NCBI GenBank assembly: GCA_023384675.1
Contig: JAHDVK010000009.1
Span: forward strand, 62,001-126,000
DNA length: 64,000 nucleotides
Source: Bryobacteraceae bacterium
Lineage (GTDB): Bacteria; Acidobacteriota; Terriglobia; Bryobacterales; Bryobacteraceae
Reading direction: 5' to 3'
Position numbers and translations under genes: made by a program. Under the pieces are notes generated by a model. It was not told where the DNA came from and searched no databases. It worked only from the letters and a program-made list of their open reading frames with translations. Shown in pieces: positions 24,259 through 33,377 of this stretch; the first letter of the stretch is position 1, and each line of letters opens with the position of its first letter.

Positions 24259-25191
24259 CTACCGGGCCCGCGAGAAGCGGGTCCGGTGCTGCAAGCCCAT
24301 TTGCGGGGCGTTGAGTTGAACATTGAAGTTACGGGGTGCGCTGTCCGGAACCTCGATATCGATAGCCCAGTGCGCCAGCATCCGTTGGAAAACCGCGGAA
24401 ATCAAGGTGGGTACGTCATTCGGGGTGCGGCACATCGAGAGGGTGCCGCCAGTGGATTCGGCCATGAGTTGAAGACCGTTCTGGTAGGCCTCGTTGAGCC
24501 GGTCGCGCAGGAACGCAAGATGAACGATGAAGACAGGCGCGTCGAAAGCCGCCAGCGTATCTGCAAGTTTGGTGGTCTTCTCGCGGATCAACCCCTCGGG
24601 GAAGCGGCGCGAGAGATCGCGGGAGTCCGAGGGGTTGATCACAGGATTAGTGTAATCTTCGCGGTAGTTGTAGATGTTTGAATCCGTAACGTAGAGGATG
24701 GCGAGGCGGACCGGCGTTTTCGCCAGCACGGAATCCGCGAGGCGGACCGCCGGTTCGATCGTCTCCAGCAGGCCCGCGCGCCCGGCGATCTGCGTGTTTT
24801 CGATGGCGGCGATGGCCGGGGCACGGTCCGCGGCAGGATCCACCGCCACCCGCAGCCCGTCCTGAGCTCGCAGGATGGCAGCCCAGACATGCCCGGGAAG
24901 ATTCTGCAGCTCGCGGATGAGCGATTGGCGCGCGGGATCCACGAAAGCCAGGTCACCCACCAGATCCAGAATCACGAACAGCAGCAGTTCGCTCTCCGGC
25001 CCACGTATCCGCACGGCCTTTGCCGGTGTGCCTTCGACCGACGCCTCCAGCTGCTCCCGCAGCTCTCCCGCCGTGACCGGCTCACCCCCGTTGGGCCACG
25101 CGGTGACGCGGCGCAATTCGGCGCGCCTCTGAGAAAGCGCGTGCGGAGCGGCGGCGAGAAGCATCAGTAGATGGCGCCGGCCCAGGGACAT
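24259..25191 (-). CDS. VWA-like protein of the acidobacterial VWFA-related type
   Basis: A 310-residue protein with a signal peptide (MSLGRRHLLMLLAAAPHALS). The body is an alpha/beta domain: ELLLFVILDLVGDLAFVDPAR replaces the usual DxSxS metal-site start, then PGHVWAAILRAQ, PVRLAILYVTDSN and APVFIVHLAFLRDR strands, and a GLQLMAESTGGTL segment typical of acidobacterial VWFA-related proteins. The MIDAS residues are only partly recognisable (DLVGD rather than DxSGS), so metal binding is doubtful. It starts 2 bases after the barrel gene's stop on the same strand. Extracellular scaffold or partner of the barrel is a guess. Confidence 0.68.
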   Translation of the reverse strand: MSLGRRHLLMLLAAAPHALSQRRAELRRVTAWPNGGEPVTAGELREQLEASVEGTPAKAVRIRGPESELLLFVILDLVGDLAFVDPARQSLIRELQNLPGHVWAAILRAQDGLRVAVDPAADRAPAIAAIENTQIAGRAGLLETIEPAVRLADSVLAKTPVRLAILYVTDSNIYNYREDYTNPVINPSDSRDLSRRFPEGLIREKTTKLADTLAAFDAPVFIVHLAFLRDRLNEAYQNGLQLMAESTGGTLSMCRTPNDVPTLISAVFQRMLAHWAIDIEVPDSAPRNFNVQLNAPQMGLQHRTRFSRAR

Positions 25192-25193
25192 GA

Positions 25194-28004
25194 CTAGAAA
25201 CTGAGCCTCAAGCCCAGTTGGATCACGCGGCCACCGCGCGAGCCGATGATCTTCCCGGCGTTGACGTTCGGCGCGCGTTCGGTTCCGATCACCGTGTCGG
25301 GTTCATTCCAGTTGCCGAGATTGACGAAGTTGAAGCCCGAGGCGTTGAATTCCAGCGTCCGTTCCTGATCGATCGCGAAACGCTTCGACACGCTCAGATC
25401 GTGATTCTGGGTCACCGGGGCGCGCAGAGTGGGGTGCGTGCGCGAACCGTTGCCCATGGTGAAGTCGTCGGGATGGGCGAAAGCCGCGGGATTGAACCAT
25501 AGTTCCGGCCCTTGGTTTGGGACATGGGGATCGATGCCGGGCACTACATTCACCCGCAGACCGCTGACCACCGTGCCCGTGTTGTTGAACTGGGCGCGCA
25601 ACGCCAGCGGCTCGCCGCTGGAAACGGAGGTGATCCCGGACAGCGACCAGCCGTTTACCAGCACCCTCCGCCAATCCTCGTAGGCCAGGAAAGGCTTGTT
25701 CGTACCGATGGGGAGCTCATACATGTAGGTCAGCGACAACCGCTGCGGGTTGTTGTAGGAAGAAAAGCCCCATTCGTTGCGGCGGTTGAAGAAATCCTGG
25801 CGGCCGCCGGGGCCCGAATAATCGTCGTACTGGCGGGACAGTTCGTAGTAGGCGTTCAACGAAAGGCCCTGGGACATGCGCTTCTCCACACGGAGCCAAG
25901 CCGCCTCGCGCCGGTATTGCCCGTCCGCCCACGCACTGTTCAGATTGAATCCCAGGTATTGCGGGTAGGGACGGATAGCGCGACGAAACAACTCGTCGTT
26001 CAGCAGGTCGCGGTAGCTCAGGTTGTCCGGGTGGATCGCGTTGGGATTGACGGAGGTGCCGCCCAGAAACAAGCCGTTGCCCCAAGCGGCGCCGAGGCCT
26101 CCGCTGAGGACAAAAGATCCTTTCACCTCGCGTTCATAGGAGGCGTTGGCGGACTGGTAGCGGGGCAGCCTTCCCGAGCGGTCCACCAGGTCTGCGACAG
26201 TCAAGTTCGCCGCGTCCGGCCTTAGATCCGGCACCGGATTCGGCGGAGGCGGTACGCCCTCCCGCAACACCATTGGCGCTTCGAGCTGAACGTTCGGCGA
26301 GAAATAGGTGGAGTAGCCGTTGAATCCTTGCGTGGCCCACTGCCCGTTTGGCATGCCGAACGACGCGAAACTCATGCCGTAAGAAAGGCGGGCGACAGAC
26401 TTACGGTTTCCGCGCGGATTCCAGGCAACCGACCAGTTCGGCTGGGCACGGATCTGCGTCCTTTGAAAGGCCTCTCCCTGTCCGTCGCGTCCGGCGAAAA
26501 CCAGTGCGCCGGGGCGGCCGTTGAAGGGGTTCGGCGTGCTGAGGTCCACAGTGGCGTAGCGGTTGTATCTCTCCGTCCGGGGCGCGCTGATTTCCACGTT
26601 CACTCCAGAACTTATGTTCAGCCCGGGCCGGATTTCCCAGGTGTCCTGCGCGGCGAGGTTCCCGCGCCACTTGCGGAAATAGGACGGCGATGGGACCAGG
26701 CTGACTTCGGCATACTCGGGCAGGCCCAGCAGAAAGCTCGCGATCGAATCGCCTGTATTCACGATTCCCGGCAGACTGGTGAGTCCGGGGCCGAACCGGA
26801 AGTAGCCTGAGGGGTACGTGGCCAGCCCCGTATTCACCTGGTAGCGCACCAGCGAGGCCGAAGCCCGCACATTGTGTTTGCCGCGCCGGAGCGAATGCGC
26901 GTCGGAGACGATAAACGTGTTGCGGGCATGACGCGACACCGGGCTTGGCCGGCCCATATTCAGATACCCGCCTGTCAGGCTGAAATAAGGGAAGGCCTCG
27001 CCATCCACACCGCTCAGCCCAAGTTGTGCAGGCGACTGGCCAAGCTCGATCGTATTGTCCGAGATGTCTGTGATCACATCGAAGCTGGCCGTATTGATGC
27101 TCTGCGGTGAGATGGTGAAAACATTCTGGACCGACGCGCGGCGGTTCGCGTAGTTCCGGTCGGGCGCGCCGGGATTCGCGGGGTTGTCAAAGAAGCGCGC
27201 CTGCTGCGAGAGGCCGTCGGTGAACGAATAGTTGAAGGTGAAGCGGTGCTTGTCCAGAAACGTGTGGTCCAGCTTGAAAATCATGCCATCGGCGGTGTTC
27301 ATCTCGGGCGAAAAAACGAAGTAGTTGTTGCGGAAGAAGGGTCCGGCGTCGGAGTTCGGGTCGGGGTAGAGAGTGAAGGAACGCATCGCTACCGGATCCT
27401 GCCGGGAAGCGGGAATCACGGCATTGGGGAACGGCGAGCGGAGGAACTGCAGATTCTGCTCGGTCACCGGGCTGGTGGCAACGAACGCGGGGTTCGGCGC
27501 CGTCGTCTGCGGGTCGAAGATCCGCAAGGGATTCCCGGCCGGGTCCACCACGCGCCGGTAGTCGCCTGCCCGCTGTTCGGGAATGGGGATGGTTCTCAAG
27601 TAGGAGCGGCCGATTTTCTCGCGCACCCCCTCATAACTCACGCTGATAAACGTGGTCCGGGAGCCGTCGTACAGCTTCGGGATCCACACCGGGCCCGAAA
27701 CGTTGAAGCCGAATTGATTCCGGCGCAGAATGTTCTTGTCGCCGCCCCGCTGGCGCACGTCGTGGGGCGTCGCGTCCAGAAAGTCATTGCGCAGATTGTA
27801 GGTGAGCCGCCCGTGGTAGGCCGGCCGGGCGCGGCCCGCCGTGCGCGCCCGGCGCGGACTGTCGGCGCGCAGACCCATATTCCGGCTCAGGTTGCGAAAC
27901 TCCTCCGCGGCCTGCTCCAGGCTCCCGCCCGCGGGTGTCTGGGCCAGGGCAGCCATGCATCCCGCGAGGAGAAACGTTGCAAACAAAGGCAGGCGAACGG
28001 CCAT
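25194..28004 (-). CDS. Oar-like TonB-dependent-receptor-type outer-membrane barrel lacking the plug
   Basis: A 936-residue protein starting at 28004 (MAVRLPLFATFLLAGCMAAL, signal peptide); a longer reading to 28247 has no signal and is rejected. After a 60-residue linker it goes straight into the barrel typical of acidobacterial Oar-like receptors: YNLRNDFLDATP, RRNQFGFNVSGPVWIPKLY, TTFISVSYEG, many alternating aromatic strands, and the terminal strand VIQLGLRLSF ending in Phe. The usual CarboxypepD_reg-like domain and the plug that precede this region are missing. It is therefore shorter than the roughly 1100-1200 residues usual for these proteins. The VWA gene follows after 2 bases. Transport function is uncertain without a plug. 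Confidence 0.85.
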   Translation of the reverse strand: MAVRLPLFATFLLAGCMAALAQTPAGGSLEQAAEEFRNLSRNMGLRADSPRRARTAGRARPAYHGRLTYNLRNDFLDATPHDVRQRGGDKNILRRNQFGFNVSGPVWIPKLYDGSRTTFISVSYEGVREKIGRSYLRTIPIPEQRAGDYRRVVDPAGNPLRIFDPQTTAPNPAFVATSPVTEQNLQFLRSPFPNAVIPASRQDPVAMRSFTLYPDPNSDAGPFFRNNYFVFSPEMNTADGMIFKLDHTFLDKHRFTFNYSFTDGLSQQARFFDNPANPGAPDRNYANRRASVQNVFTISPQSINTASFDVITDISDNTIELGQSPAQLGLSGVDGEAFPYFSLTGGYLNMGRPSPVSRHARNTFIVSDAHSLRRGKHNVRASASLVRYQVNTGLATYPSGYFRFGPGLTSLPGIVNTGDSIASFLLGLPEYAEVSLVPSPSYFRKWRGNLAAQDTWEIRPGLNISSGVNVEISAPRTERYNRYATVDLSTPNPFNGRPGALVFAGRDGQGEAFQRTQIRAQPNWSVAWNPRGNRKSVARLSYGMSFASFGMPNGQWATQGFNGYSTYFSPNVQLEAPMVLREGVPPPPNPVPDLRPDAANLTVADLVDRSGRLPRYQSANASYEREVKGSFVLSGGLGAAWGNGLFLGGTSVNPNAIHPDNLSYRDLLNDELFRRAIRPYPQYLGFNLNSAWADGQYRREAAWLRVEKRMSQGLSLNAYYELSRQYDDYSGPGGRQDFFNRRNEWGFSSYNNPQRLSLTYMYELPIGTNKPFLAYEDWRRVLVNGWSLSGITSVSSGEPLALRAQFNNTGTVVSGLRVNVVPGIDPHVPNQGPELWFNPAAFAHPDDFTMGNGSRTHPTLRAPVTQNHDLSVSKRFAIDQERTLEFNASGFNFVNLGNWNEPDTVIGTERAPNVNAGKIIGSRGGRVIQLGLRLSF

Positions 28005-28067
28005 CAACCTACCAGTGTATCGAACCAGCCACGGCCCGCCCCGCCGGATGCGGTACCCTGATCCTCG
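28005..28067. promoter_or_regulatory. Divergent promoter region of the barrel gene and lpxD
   Basis: On the minus strand GATACACT (TACACT at 28014-28019) lies 9 bases before the barrel ATG. On the plus strand TACCCT (28054-28059) lies 8 bases before the lpxD ATG. Neither start has a Shine-Dalgarno sequence in the remaining space, so both may be leaderless. No good -35 hexamer is seen. Confidence 0.38.
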
Positions 28068-29108
28068 ATGACACTTCAAGAAATCGCCGGAAGGCTTGGT
28101 TGCGAACTGCTCGGCGGCCAGGGCGGCATCGAAATCACTGGTGTGCTGGGCCTGGAACAGGCCGGGCCGGAACACCTCACTTTTCTTGCTAATCCTAAAT
28201 ATGCTCACAAAGTAAAACTGACGCGCGCGGGCGCGATACTCGTACACGAAAGTGTGGGCGAGTTACCGTTGCCCCGGCTGGTCTCGGCTAATCCCTACCT
28301 CGACTTCGCGCGGGCTCTTGCCTTGTTCTATCAGCCGCCGCGGCCAGCGCCAGGGATCCACCCCACGGCGGCGGTGGCGCCGTCGGCCGTAGTAGGGGAG
28401 GGCGCGTCCATTGGTGCGTTCGCCGTTGTCGGTGAGCATGTACGAATTGGCCGCCGGGCCGTGCTTCACCCCCATGTGGTCATCTACGAGGGCGCGGAGA
28501 TCGGCGATGATTTCCTCGCCCACTCGGGCGCGGTGGTGCGGGAATTCTGCCGCATCGGCAATCGGGTAATTCTTCAGAACAACGCTGTGGTGGGTGGTGA
28601 CGGTTACGGTTTCGCCAAAACGGAACAGGGCGCCCACTACAAGATCCCCCAGTCCGGTCCCGCCGTGATCGAGGACGACGTCGAGATCCAGACCCTCTCC
28701 TCCGTGGACCGCGCCACCGTAGGCGAGACCCGGGTCCGCCGCGGAACCAAAATCGACAGCCTGGTGCAGATCGGCCACGCCTGCGATGTAGGTGAGGACA
28801 ACATCATCTGCTCACAGACCGGTCTGGCGGGCAGCAGCGTCACTAAGAAAAGCGTGCTGCTCGCCGGGCAGGTAGGCGTTTCGGGCCATCTCACGATTCA
28901 CGAGAATGCCGTGGTTTACGCTCAGAGCGGCATCGGCGGCGATGTCCCCGCCGGGGCTGTGGTGTCCGGTTCGCCTGCGTTCGACGCCGCTGTTTGGCGC
29001 CGCGCAATCACAGCCTTCCCCAAACTGCCGGAGATGACCAAGGCGATGAGACAATTGGAGAAGCGCGTGGCCTCGTTGGAGGGGCGCGCGAACGAGGAGG
29101 AGGCATGA
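28068..29108 (+). CDS. lpxD: UDP-3-O-acylglucosamine N-acyltransferase
   Basis: Third step of lipid A synthesis: transfers a 3-hydroxyacyl chain from ACP to the 2-amino group. The 346-residue length is usual. The N-terminal uridine-binding domain has VLGLEQAGPEHLTFLANPKY. The left-handed beta-helix is read from hexapeptides (IHPTAAVAPSAVVGEGASIG onward), NNAVVGGDGYGFA contains a conserved substrate loop, and the catalytic His lies in LVQIGHACDVGEDN. GQVGVSGHLTIH and the C-terminal helices (LPEMTKAMRQLEKRV) complete the fold. It begins a tightly packed seven-gene operon to 34918. It shows the cell has a lipid-A-bearing outer membrane. Confidence 0.95.
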   Translation: MTLQEIAGRLGCELLGGQGGIEITGVLGLEQAGPEHLTFLANPKYAHKVKLTRAGAILVHESVGELPLPRLVSANPYLDFARALALFYQPPRPAPGIHPTAAVAPSAVVGEGASIGAFAVVGEHVRIGRRAVLHPHVVIYEGAEIGDDFLAHSGAVVREFCRIGNRVILQNNAVVGGDGYGFAKTEQGAHYKIPQSGPAVIEDDVEIQTLSSVDRATVGETRVRRGTKIDSLVQIGHACDVGEDNIICSQTGLAGSSVTKKSVLLAGQVGVSGHLTIHENAVVYAQSGIGGDVPAGAVVSGSPAFDAAVWRRAITAFPKLPEMTKAMRQLEKRVASLEGRANEEEA

Positions 29109-29881
29109 GTGGCCACCGTGCGCCCCTGGCCTATAAACGAGAATCATTTATCGACGGGTGGAGTGGTCGTAGCCTGCGCCTGCTCTCCGAATACCTGGAG
29201 CCGCTGGACCGTCTGGGCCGCGAAAAGATCCGCGACACCATCGTCTTCTTCGGCTCGGCGCGAATCAAGGAAACCGGTCCGCTTTCCCGCTACTACCAGG
29301 AGGCCCGTGAACTCGCCCGGCTGGTAACGCGCTGGAGCGACGCGCTCGAACCGCCCACGCGCCGCTTCGTAGTGTGCACTGGCGGAGGTCCGGGAATCAT
29401 GGAGGCAGCCAATCGCGGCGCGATCGATGGCGGCGGCAAGTCCATCGGTTTCAACATCGCCCTGCCGTTCGAACAGGCTCCGAACCCGTTCCTCACTCCC
29501 GAATTGAATTTCGAGTTCCATTATTTTTTCATGCGAAAGTTCTGGTTCGCATATCTGGCGAAGGCCCTGATCGTCTTCCCAGGCGGATTCGGGACGTTGG
29601 ATGAATTGACAGAAATTCTGACTCTCGCCCAGACACAAAAATTGGATAAGCGCATCCAAATTATTCTCTACGGAACTGAATTCTGGCGTGAAATCATCAA
29701 TTTCGAGGCCATGGTCAAACACGGCGTCATCTCGCCGGAGGATCTGGACCTCTTTGCCTACGCGGATTCCCCCTCGGCGGCGCTCGCCCGTCTCAAGCTC
29801 TTTCTGGAGGAGCACTACCTTCAGCCAGACCAGGTGCGCGCGGCCGAAGAGCTGCCGGATATCGCGAAGTCGAGGATCTGA
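29105..29881 (+). CDS. LOG-family (TIGR00730-type) nucleotide 5'-monophosphate phosphoribohydrolase-like protein
   Basis: A 258-residue Rossmann-fold protein, starting at the ATG that overlaps the lpxD stop. LOG signatures: VCTGGGPGIMEAANRGA (near 99) and VFPGGFGTLDELTEILTL (near 158), with FGSARI earlier. Characterised LOG proteins release bases from cytokinin nucleotides or AMP/IMP; bacterial long forms like this one act as nucleotide monophosphate nucleosidases or are unassigned. The 50-residue N-terminal extension (ESFIDGWSGRSLRLLSEYLE) marks the longer subgroup. Followed after 5 bases by the phosphatase gene. Confidence 0.88.
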   Translation: MSGHRAPLAYKRESFIDGWSGRSLRLLSEYLEPLDRLGREKIRDTIVFFGSARIKETGPLSRYYQEARELARLVTRWSDALEPPTRRFVVCTGGGPGIMEAANRGAIDGGGKSIGFNIALPFEQAPNPFLTPELNFEFHYFFMRKFWFAYLAKALIVFPGGFGTLDELTEILTLAQTQKLDKRIQIILYGTEFWREIINFEAMVKHGVISPEDLDLFAYADSPSAALARLKLFLEEHYLQPDQVRAAEELPDIAKSRI

Positions 29882-29886
29882 ACAGG

Positions 29887-31893
29887 TTGTCACCCACGCA
29901 GCAGCGCGAGAGACCCAGCGAGCCGCGCCGCGGCAAGCCGCCCCGGCGCGGCTGGGTGGTCGGCTGGATCGAATGGCTCTTCTTCGTCTCCCTCGCCGTT
30001 CTCGCCGTGCTTCAGTGGACCAGCGATTTCGGGCGCGCCACCATCGCCGCGCTGGCGGCGGCCGTCGTCTTCGGCGTGATTGCGCTGGCGCGTCTCGCAT
30101 TGCTGGCCCTGCGCCAGGCGATCTGGCATATCCGCGACCGGCTGATCGTGAGCTATGTCTTCATCGCCGTCGTCCCCATTCTCCTGCTCGCGATTTTCGC
30201 CGAGATGGGCGCCTGGGTGCTCAGCTCGCAGATCGGCGCCTATCTGCTCAAGGCGGAGATGGACCGCAGGATCGGTTCGCTTCAGAACACCGCCGGAGCG
30301 CTGTCGCGCGCCCCCGTGGCGCAGCGCGCCGAGGCCATCCGGAGGTCGGGCTTCATCTTCCGCGAACGCTTCCCCGGCCTTGAAATCCTGGTCCGCGACC
30401 CGCGCGGCAGCGAGGTCCGCTACCCCGAGGACGCGTCCATCACCGCCCCGCCCGAAGGATTCGGCGACCGCGCCGGCGTGGTAGTGAAGGAAGGCCACTA
30501 CTATCTGTGGGCGCACGCGGGTGGCCCGCGCTCGGAGGTCGTTGTCCTCGCCCCCGTCACCCGCGCTTTTCTGCGAGGTCTGGTCCCGAACCTGGGCGAC
30601 GTTTACCTCACCGGTTTCATGCAGACCGGCAGGCCGCAGGCCGAACAGGTGCGCCTTCACGCACCCGTCCCGGGGGAACCCGGCGATCCAGGCCCTGGCC
30701 TCCCCCCCGCCGTCAATTTCCTCGATCTCACGATCCAATATGGCGTCCCGATGCCGATCTCGGTTTGGGATCAACCGGACGCCGAAGAGTCCGCACTGCT
30801 GGGAATTCGAACACGCATCTCGGGCGTGATCAACCTGCTTTTCAACCAGCAGCAGTGGCGTGAGCAGACCCTCCTGCTCGAACTCCTCGTCCTGCTCGCC
30901 ATCATCTTTATCCTTGTGGAACTGCTCGCCGCCTTTGTTGGCATCTCCATGACTCGCGCCATCGCCGGCGCTCTGCAGAATCTCTATGAGGGAACCGAGC
31001 GCATCAAGGAAGGCGACTTCGCCCACCGCATCGAAGTGAAAGGCCGCGACCAGCTTGCAGAACTCGGCCGCTCCTTCAACGCCATGACCGAGAACCTCGA
31101 ACGGCTCCTGCGCTCGGAGAAGGAACGCCAGCGCCTCCAGGCCGAACTCGAAATCGCCCGCGAAGTCCAGTCCCAGCTGCACCCCCGCGAGATTCCCGCC
31201 CTCGGCACCCTGCGGCTCGCTTCCGTCTGCAACGCCGCCAGCATGGTCTCCGGCGATTACTACGACTATCAGGCCGTGAGTGACCGCCACCTCGCCATCG
31301 CCCTCGGTGACGTGGCCGGCAAAGGCATCTCCGCCGCTCTGCTCATGGCCACCCTGCAATCGGCCATGCGCAGCCAGTTGAGCCACTGCATGGATCTCGC
31401 TGCCGGCAACGGTGAGCCGCTCCCCGACGTCTCCACCGCGCGGCTCGTGGCCAACCTCAACCAGCACCTCTATTCCTCCACCGCTCCCGAAAAGTACGCT
31501 ACCTTTTTCTTCAGCATTTACGACGAAGAAACCGGGCGACTCAGCTATACGAACGCCGGCCACTTGCCTCCTCTGCTGATTCGCCACGGCGAGGCTTTGC
31601 CCTTGGACGTCAACGGCACCGTGGTCGGCGCCTTCCCCAATGTCCCCTACGACGAGAGCCACATCATCCTCCTGCCCGGCGATCTGCTGGTGTGCTATAC
31701 CGACGGCATCACCGAACCCGAAAACGAGTACGGCGAAATGTTCGGCGAGCAGCGGCTGATCGAACTGCTGTGTGAACACGGTGAGCGCGAACCGGGCGAG
31801 GTGGCCGCCGCCGTCGTCGACGCCGTACGCCGCTGGACCGCATCCACCGAATTGCAGGACGACGTCACTCTGGTCGTCGCGAAAAAGCTATGA
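29887..31893 (+). CDS. Membrane HAMP-SpoIIE (PP2C-type) serine phosphatase
   Basis: A 668-residue sensor phosphatase started by TTG at 29887, 5 bases after the LOG stop. Two hydrophobic stretches (about 30-78 and 88-115), a periplasmic sensing region (115-320), another membrane segment (about 330-352), HAMP (about 353-405, with GRDQLAELGRSFNAM), a short coil and a SpoIIE/PP2C domain (about 420-668). Metal-binding residues are all present: SGDYYDYQ, GDVAGKGISAAL, TNAGHLPPLL, YTDGITEPENEYGE and the final LQDDVTLVVA. It probably controls an anti-sigma-factor antagonist or similar phosphoprotein; none is encoded nearby. It overlaps nnr by 4 bases. Confidence 0.92.
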   Translation: MSPTQQRERPSEPRRGKPPRRGWVVGWIEWLFFVSLAVLAVLQWTSDFGRATIAALAAAVVFGVIALARLALLALRQAIWHIRDRLIVSYVFIAVVPILLLAIFAEMGAWVLSSQIGAYLLKAEMDRRIGSLQNTAGALSRAPVAQRAEAIRRSGFIFRERFPGLEILVRDPRGSEVRYPEDASITAPPEGFGDRAGVVVKEGHYYLWAHAGGPRSEVVVLAPVTRAFLRGLVPNLGDVYLTGFMQTGRPQAEQVRLHAPVPGEPGDPGPGLPPAVNFLDLTIQYGVPMPISVWDQPDAEESALLGIRTRISGVINLLFNQQQWREQTLLLELLVLLAIIFILVELLAAFVGISMTRAIAGALQNLYEGTERIKEGDFAHRIEVKGRDQLAELGRSFNAMTENLERLLRSEKERQRLQAELEIAREVQSQLHPREIPALGTLRLASVCNAASMVSGDYYDYQAVSDRHLAIALGDVAGKGISAALLMATLQSAMRSQLSHCMDLAAGNGEPLPDVSTARLVANLNQHLYSSTAPEKYATFFFSIYDEETGRLSYTNAGHLPPLLIRHGEALPLDVNGTVVGAFPNVPYDESHIILLPGDLLVCYTDGITEPENEYGEMFGEQRLIELLCEHGEREPGEVAAAVVDAVRRWTASTELQDDVTLVVAKKL

Positions 31894-33377
31894 AGATCCT
31901 CACCGCCGCCCAAATGCGGGCAATCGACGAACGGACCATCGCCGCGGGCATCCCCGGCCTGCTGCTGATGGAGACCGCCGCTTCCCGCGTCGTCGAGTTC
32001 CTCGAACGCCGCTACGCCCCGCTCCGCGAACAGCGCATCGTCGTCATCTGCGGTAAAGGCAACAACGGCGGCGATGGCCTCGCCGTCGCCCGCCAACTCG
32101 CTCTGCGCTTCCAGCCCGCCTCGCTCGATGTCGTCCTCGCGCACGACCCGGCCGAATTCCAGGGCGACGCCCTCGCCAACTGGAAGATGCTCACCCTCGC
32201 CGGAGTCCACACCGCGCGCGAAATCGAGCCCCGTATGCGCGCCGCCACTCTCCTCCTCGACGCCCTCCTCGGCACCGGCCTCGACGGCCCCGCCCGCGGC
32301 TGCGCCCTCGACTGGATCCGCGAGATCAACAAGGGTTTTCCCGCCGCGCGCATCGTGAGTATCGACATGCCCTCCGGCCTGCACGAGGAAGGCGAAAGCG
32401 TGCGCGCCAAAGCCACCGTCACCTTCACCGCGCCGAAGCTCGAACAAGCGCTCCCGCCCACCTGCGACCGCACCGGCGAACTGCACGTCGCCGATATCGG
32501 CACCCCGCGCGCCTGGCTCGACCAGGATCCCGCGCTCTGGCTCAACCTCATCGAACCGGCCCATTTCGCACGCTTGCTCGCGGCCCGCAAGCCCGGCACG
32601 CACAAAGGCGATTTCGGACACGTGCTCGTGATCGGCGGCGCACAGGGCAAAGGCGGCGCCGCCGCCATGAGCGGTCTCGCCGCGCTCCGCATGGGCGCGG
32701 GCCTGGTCACCGTCGCCACCGAAGATAGTGAGCGCCCCGCGGTCACCGCCCTCGCCCCCGAACTTATGACCCAGGCAATCACTGATGACGCCGGCGACCG
32801 CGACGTCCTCGCCATCGGCCCCGGCCTCGGCACCGGCCCCGAACTCGCCTCCCTCGCCCAGCGCATCTTCGCCCAGTCCGCATTGCCCGTCGTCGTCGAC
32901 GCCGACGGCCTCAACGCCCTCGCCGGCACGGCCTTCCGCGGCCCCGGCCCCTTTCGCGTCCTCACGCCGCACCCCGGCGAGATGGCCCGCCTCGCCGGCT
33001 GCACCGCCACGGACATCCAGGCCGATCGCGTCGGCCTCGCGCGGCGCTTTGCTGAGCAGCGCCATGTCGCCCTCGTCCTCAAGGGACAGCGCACGGTGAT
33101 CGCTTTCCCCGATGGGCGCGTCTTCATCAACCCCACGGGTACGCCCGCGCTCGCCACCGCCGGTTCCGGCGACATCCTCACCGGAATGCTCGCCGGCCTC
33201 CTCGCGCAATGGCCCGACCGCCGCGAAGCCGCCACGCTCGCCGCCGTCTGGCTCCACGGCCGCGCCGGCGAGCTCGCCGCCCAGGCCGCTCACGAAATCA
33301 CCATCACCGCCACTGATCTGTTGCGATTCTTGCCCGGGGCGCTCCACGATGCCGCGCGTCTATCACACCTCGAGTGA
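31890..33377 (+). CDS. nnr: Bifunctional NAD(P)H-hydrate epimerase / ADP-dependent dehydratase
   Basis: A 495-residue metabolite-repair enzyme that restores NAD(P)H from its hydrated forms. N-terminal epimerase (about 1-215): MKILTAAQMRAIDERTI, VICGKGNNGGDGLAVARQL, LLDALLGTGLDGPARG and SIDMPSGLHEEGE. C-terminal dehydratase of ribokinase-like fold (about 225-490): HKGDFGHVLVIGGAQGKGGA, AIGPGLGTGPE, VVVDADGLNAL, LTPHPGEMARLAG and ATAGSGDILTGMLAGLLAQ. Fusion of both halves is the common bacterial form. Overlaps the phosphatase by 4 and tsaE by 29 bases; nnr-tsaE adjacency is widespread in bacteria. Confidence 0.95.
   Translation: MKILTAAQMRAIDERTIAAGIPGLLLMETAASRVVEFLERRYAPLREQRIVVICGKGNNGGDGLAVARQLALRFQPASLDVVLAHDPAEFQGDALANWKMLTLAGVHTAREIEPRMRAATLLLDALLGTGLDGPARGCALDWIREINKGFPAARIVSIDMPSGLHEEGESVRAKATVTFTAPKLEQALPPTCDRTGELHVADIGTPRAWLDQDPALWLNLIEPAHFARLLAARKPGTHKGDFGHVLVIGGAQGKGGAAAMSGLAALRMGAGLVTVATEDSERPAVTALAPELMTQAITDDAGDRDVLAIGPGLGTGPELASLAQRIFAQSALPVVVDADGLNALAGTAFRGPGPFRVLTPHPGEMARLAGCTATDIQADRVGLARRFAEQRHVALVLKGQRTVIAFPDGRVFINPTGTPALATAGSGDILTGMLAGLLAQWPDRREAATLAAVWLHGRAGELAAQAAHEITITATDLLRFLPGALHDAARLSHLE

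Noticed and set aside
31695-33347. A 550-codon minus-strand frame opposite nnr
   Set aside because: Gly/Glu/Ala-rich antisense shadow of a clear NAD(P)H-hydrate repair gene; no motif.
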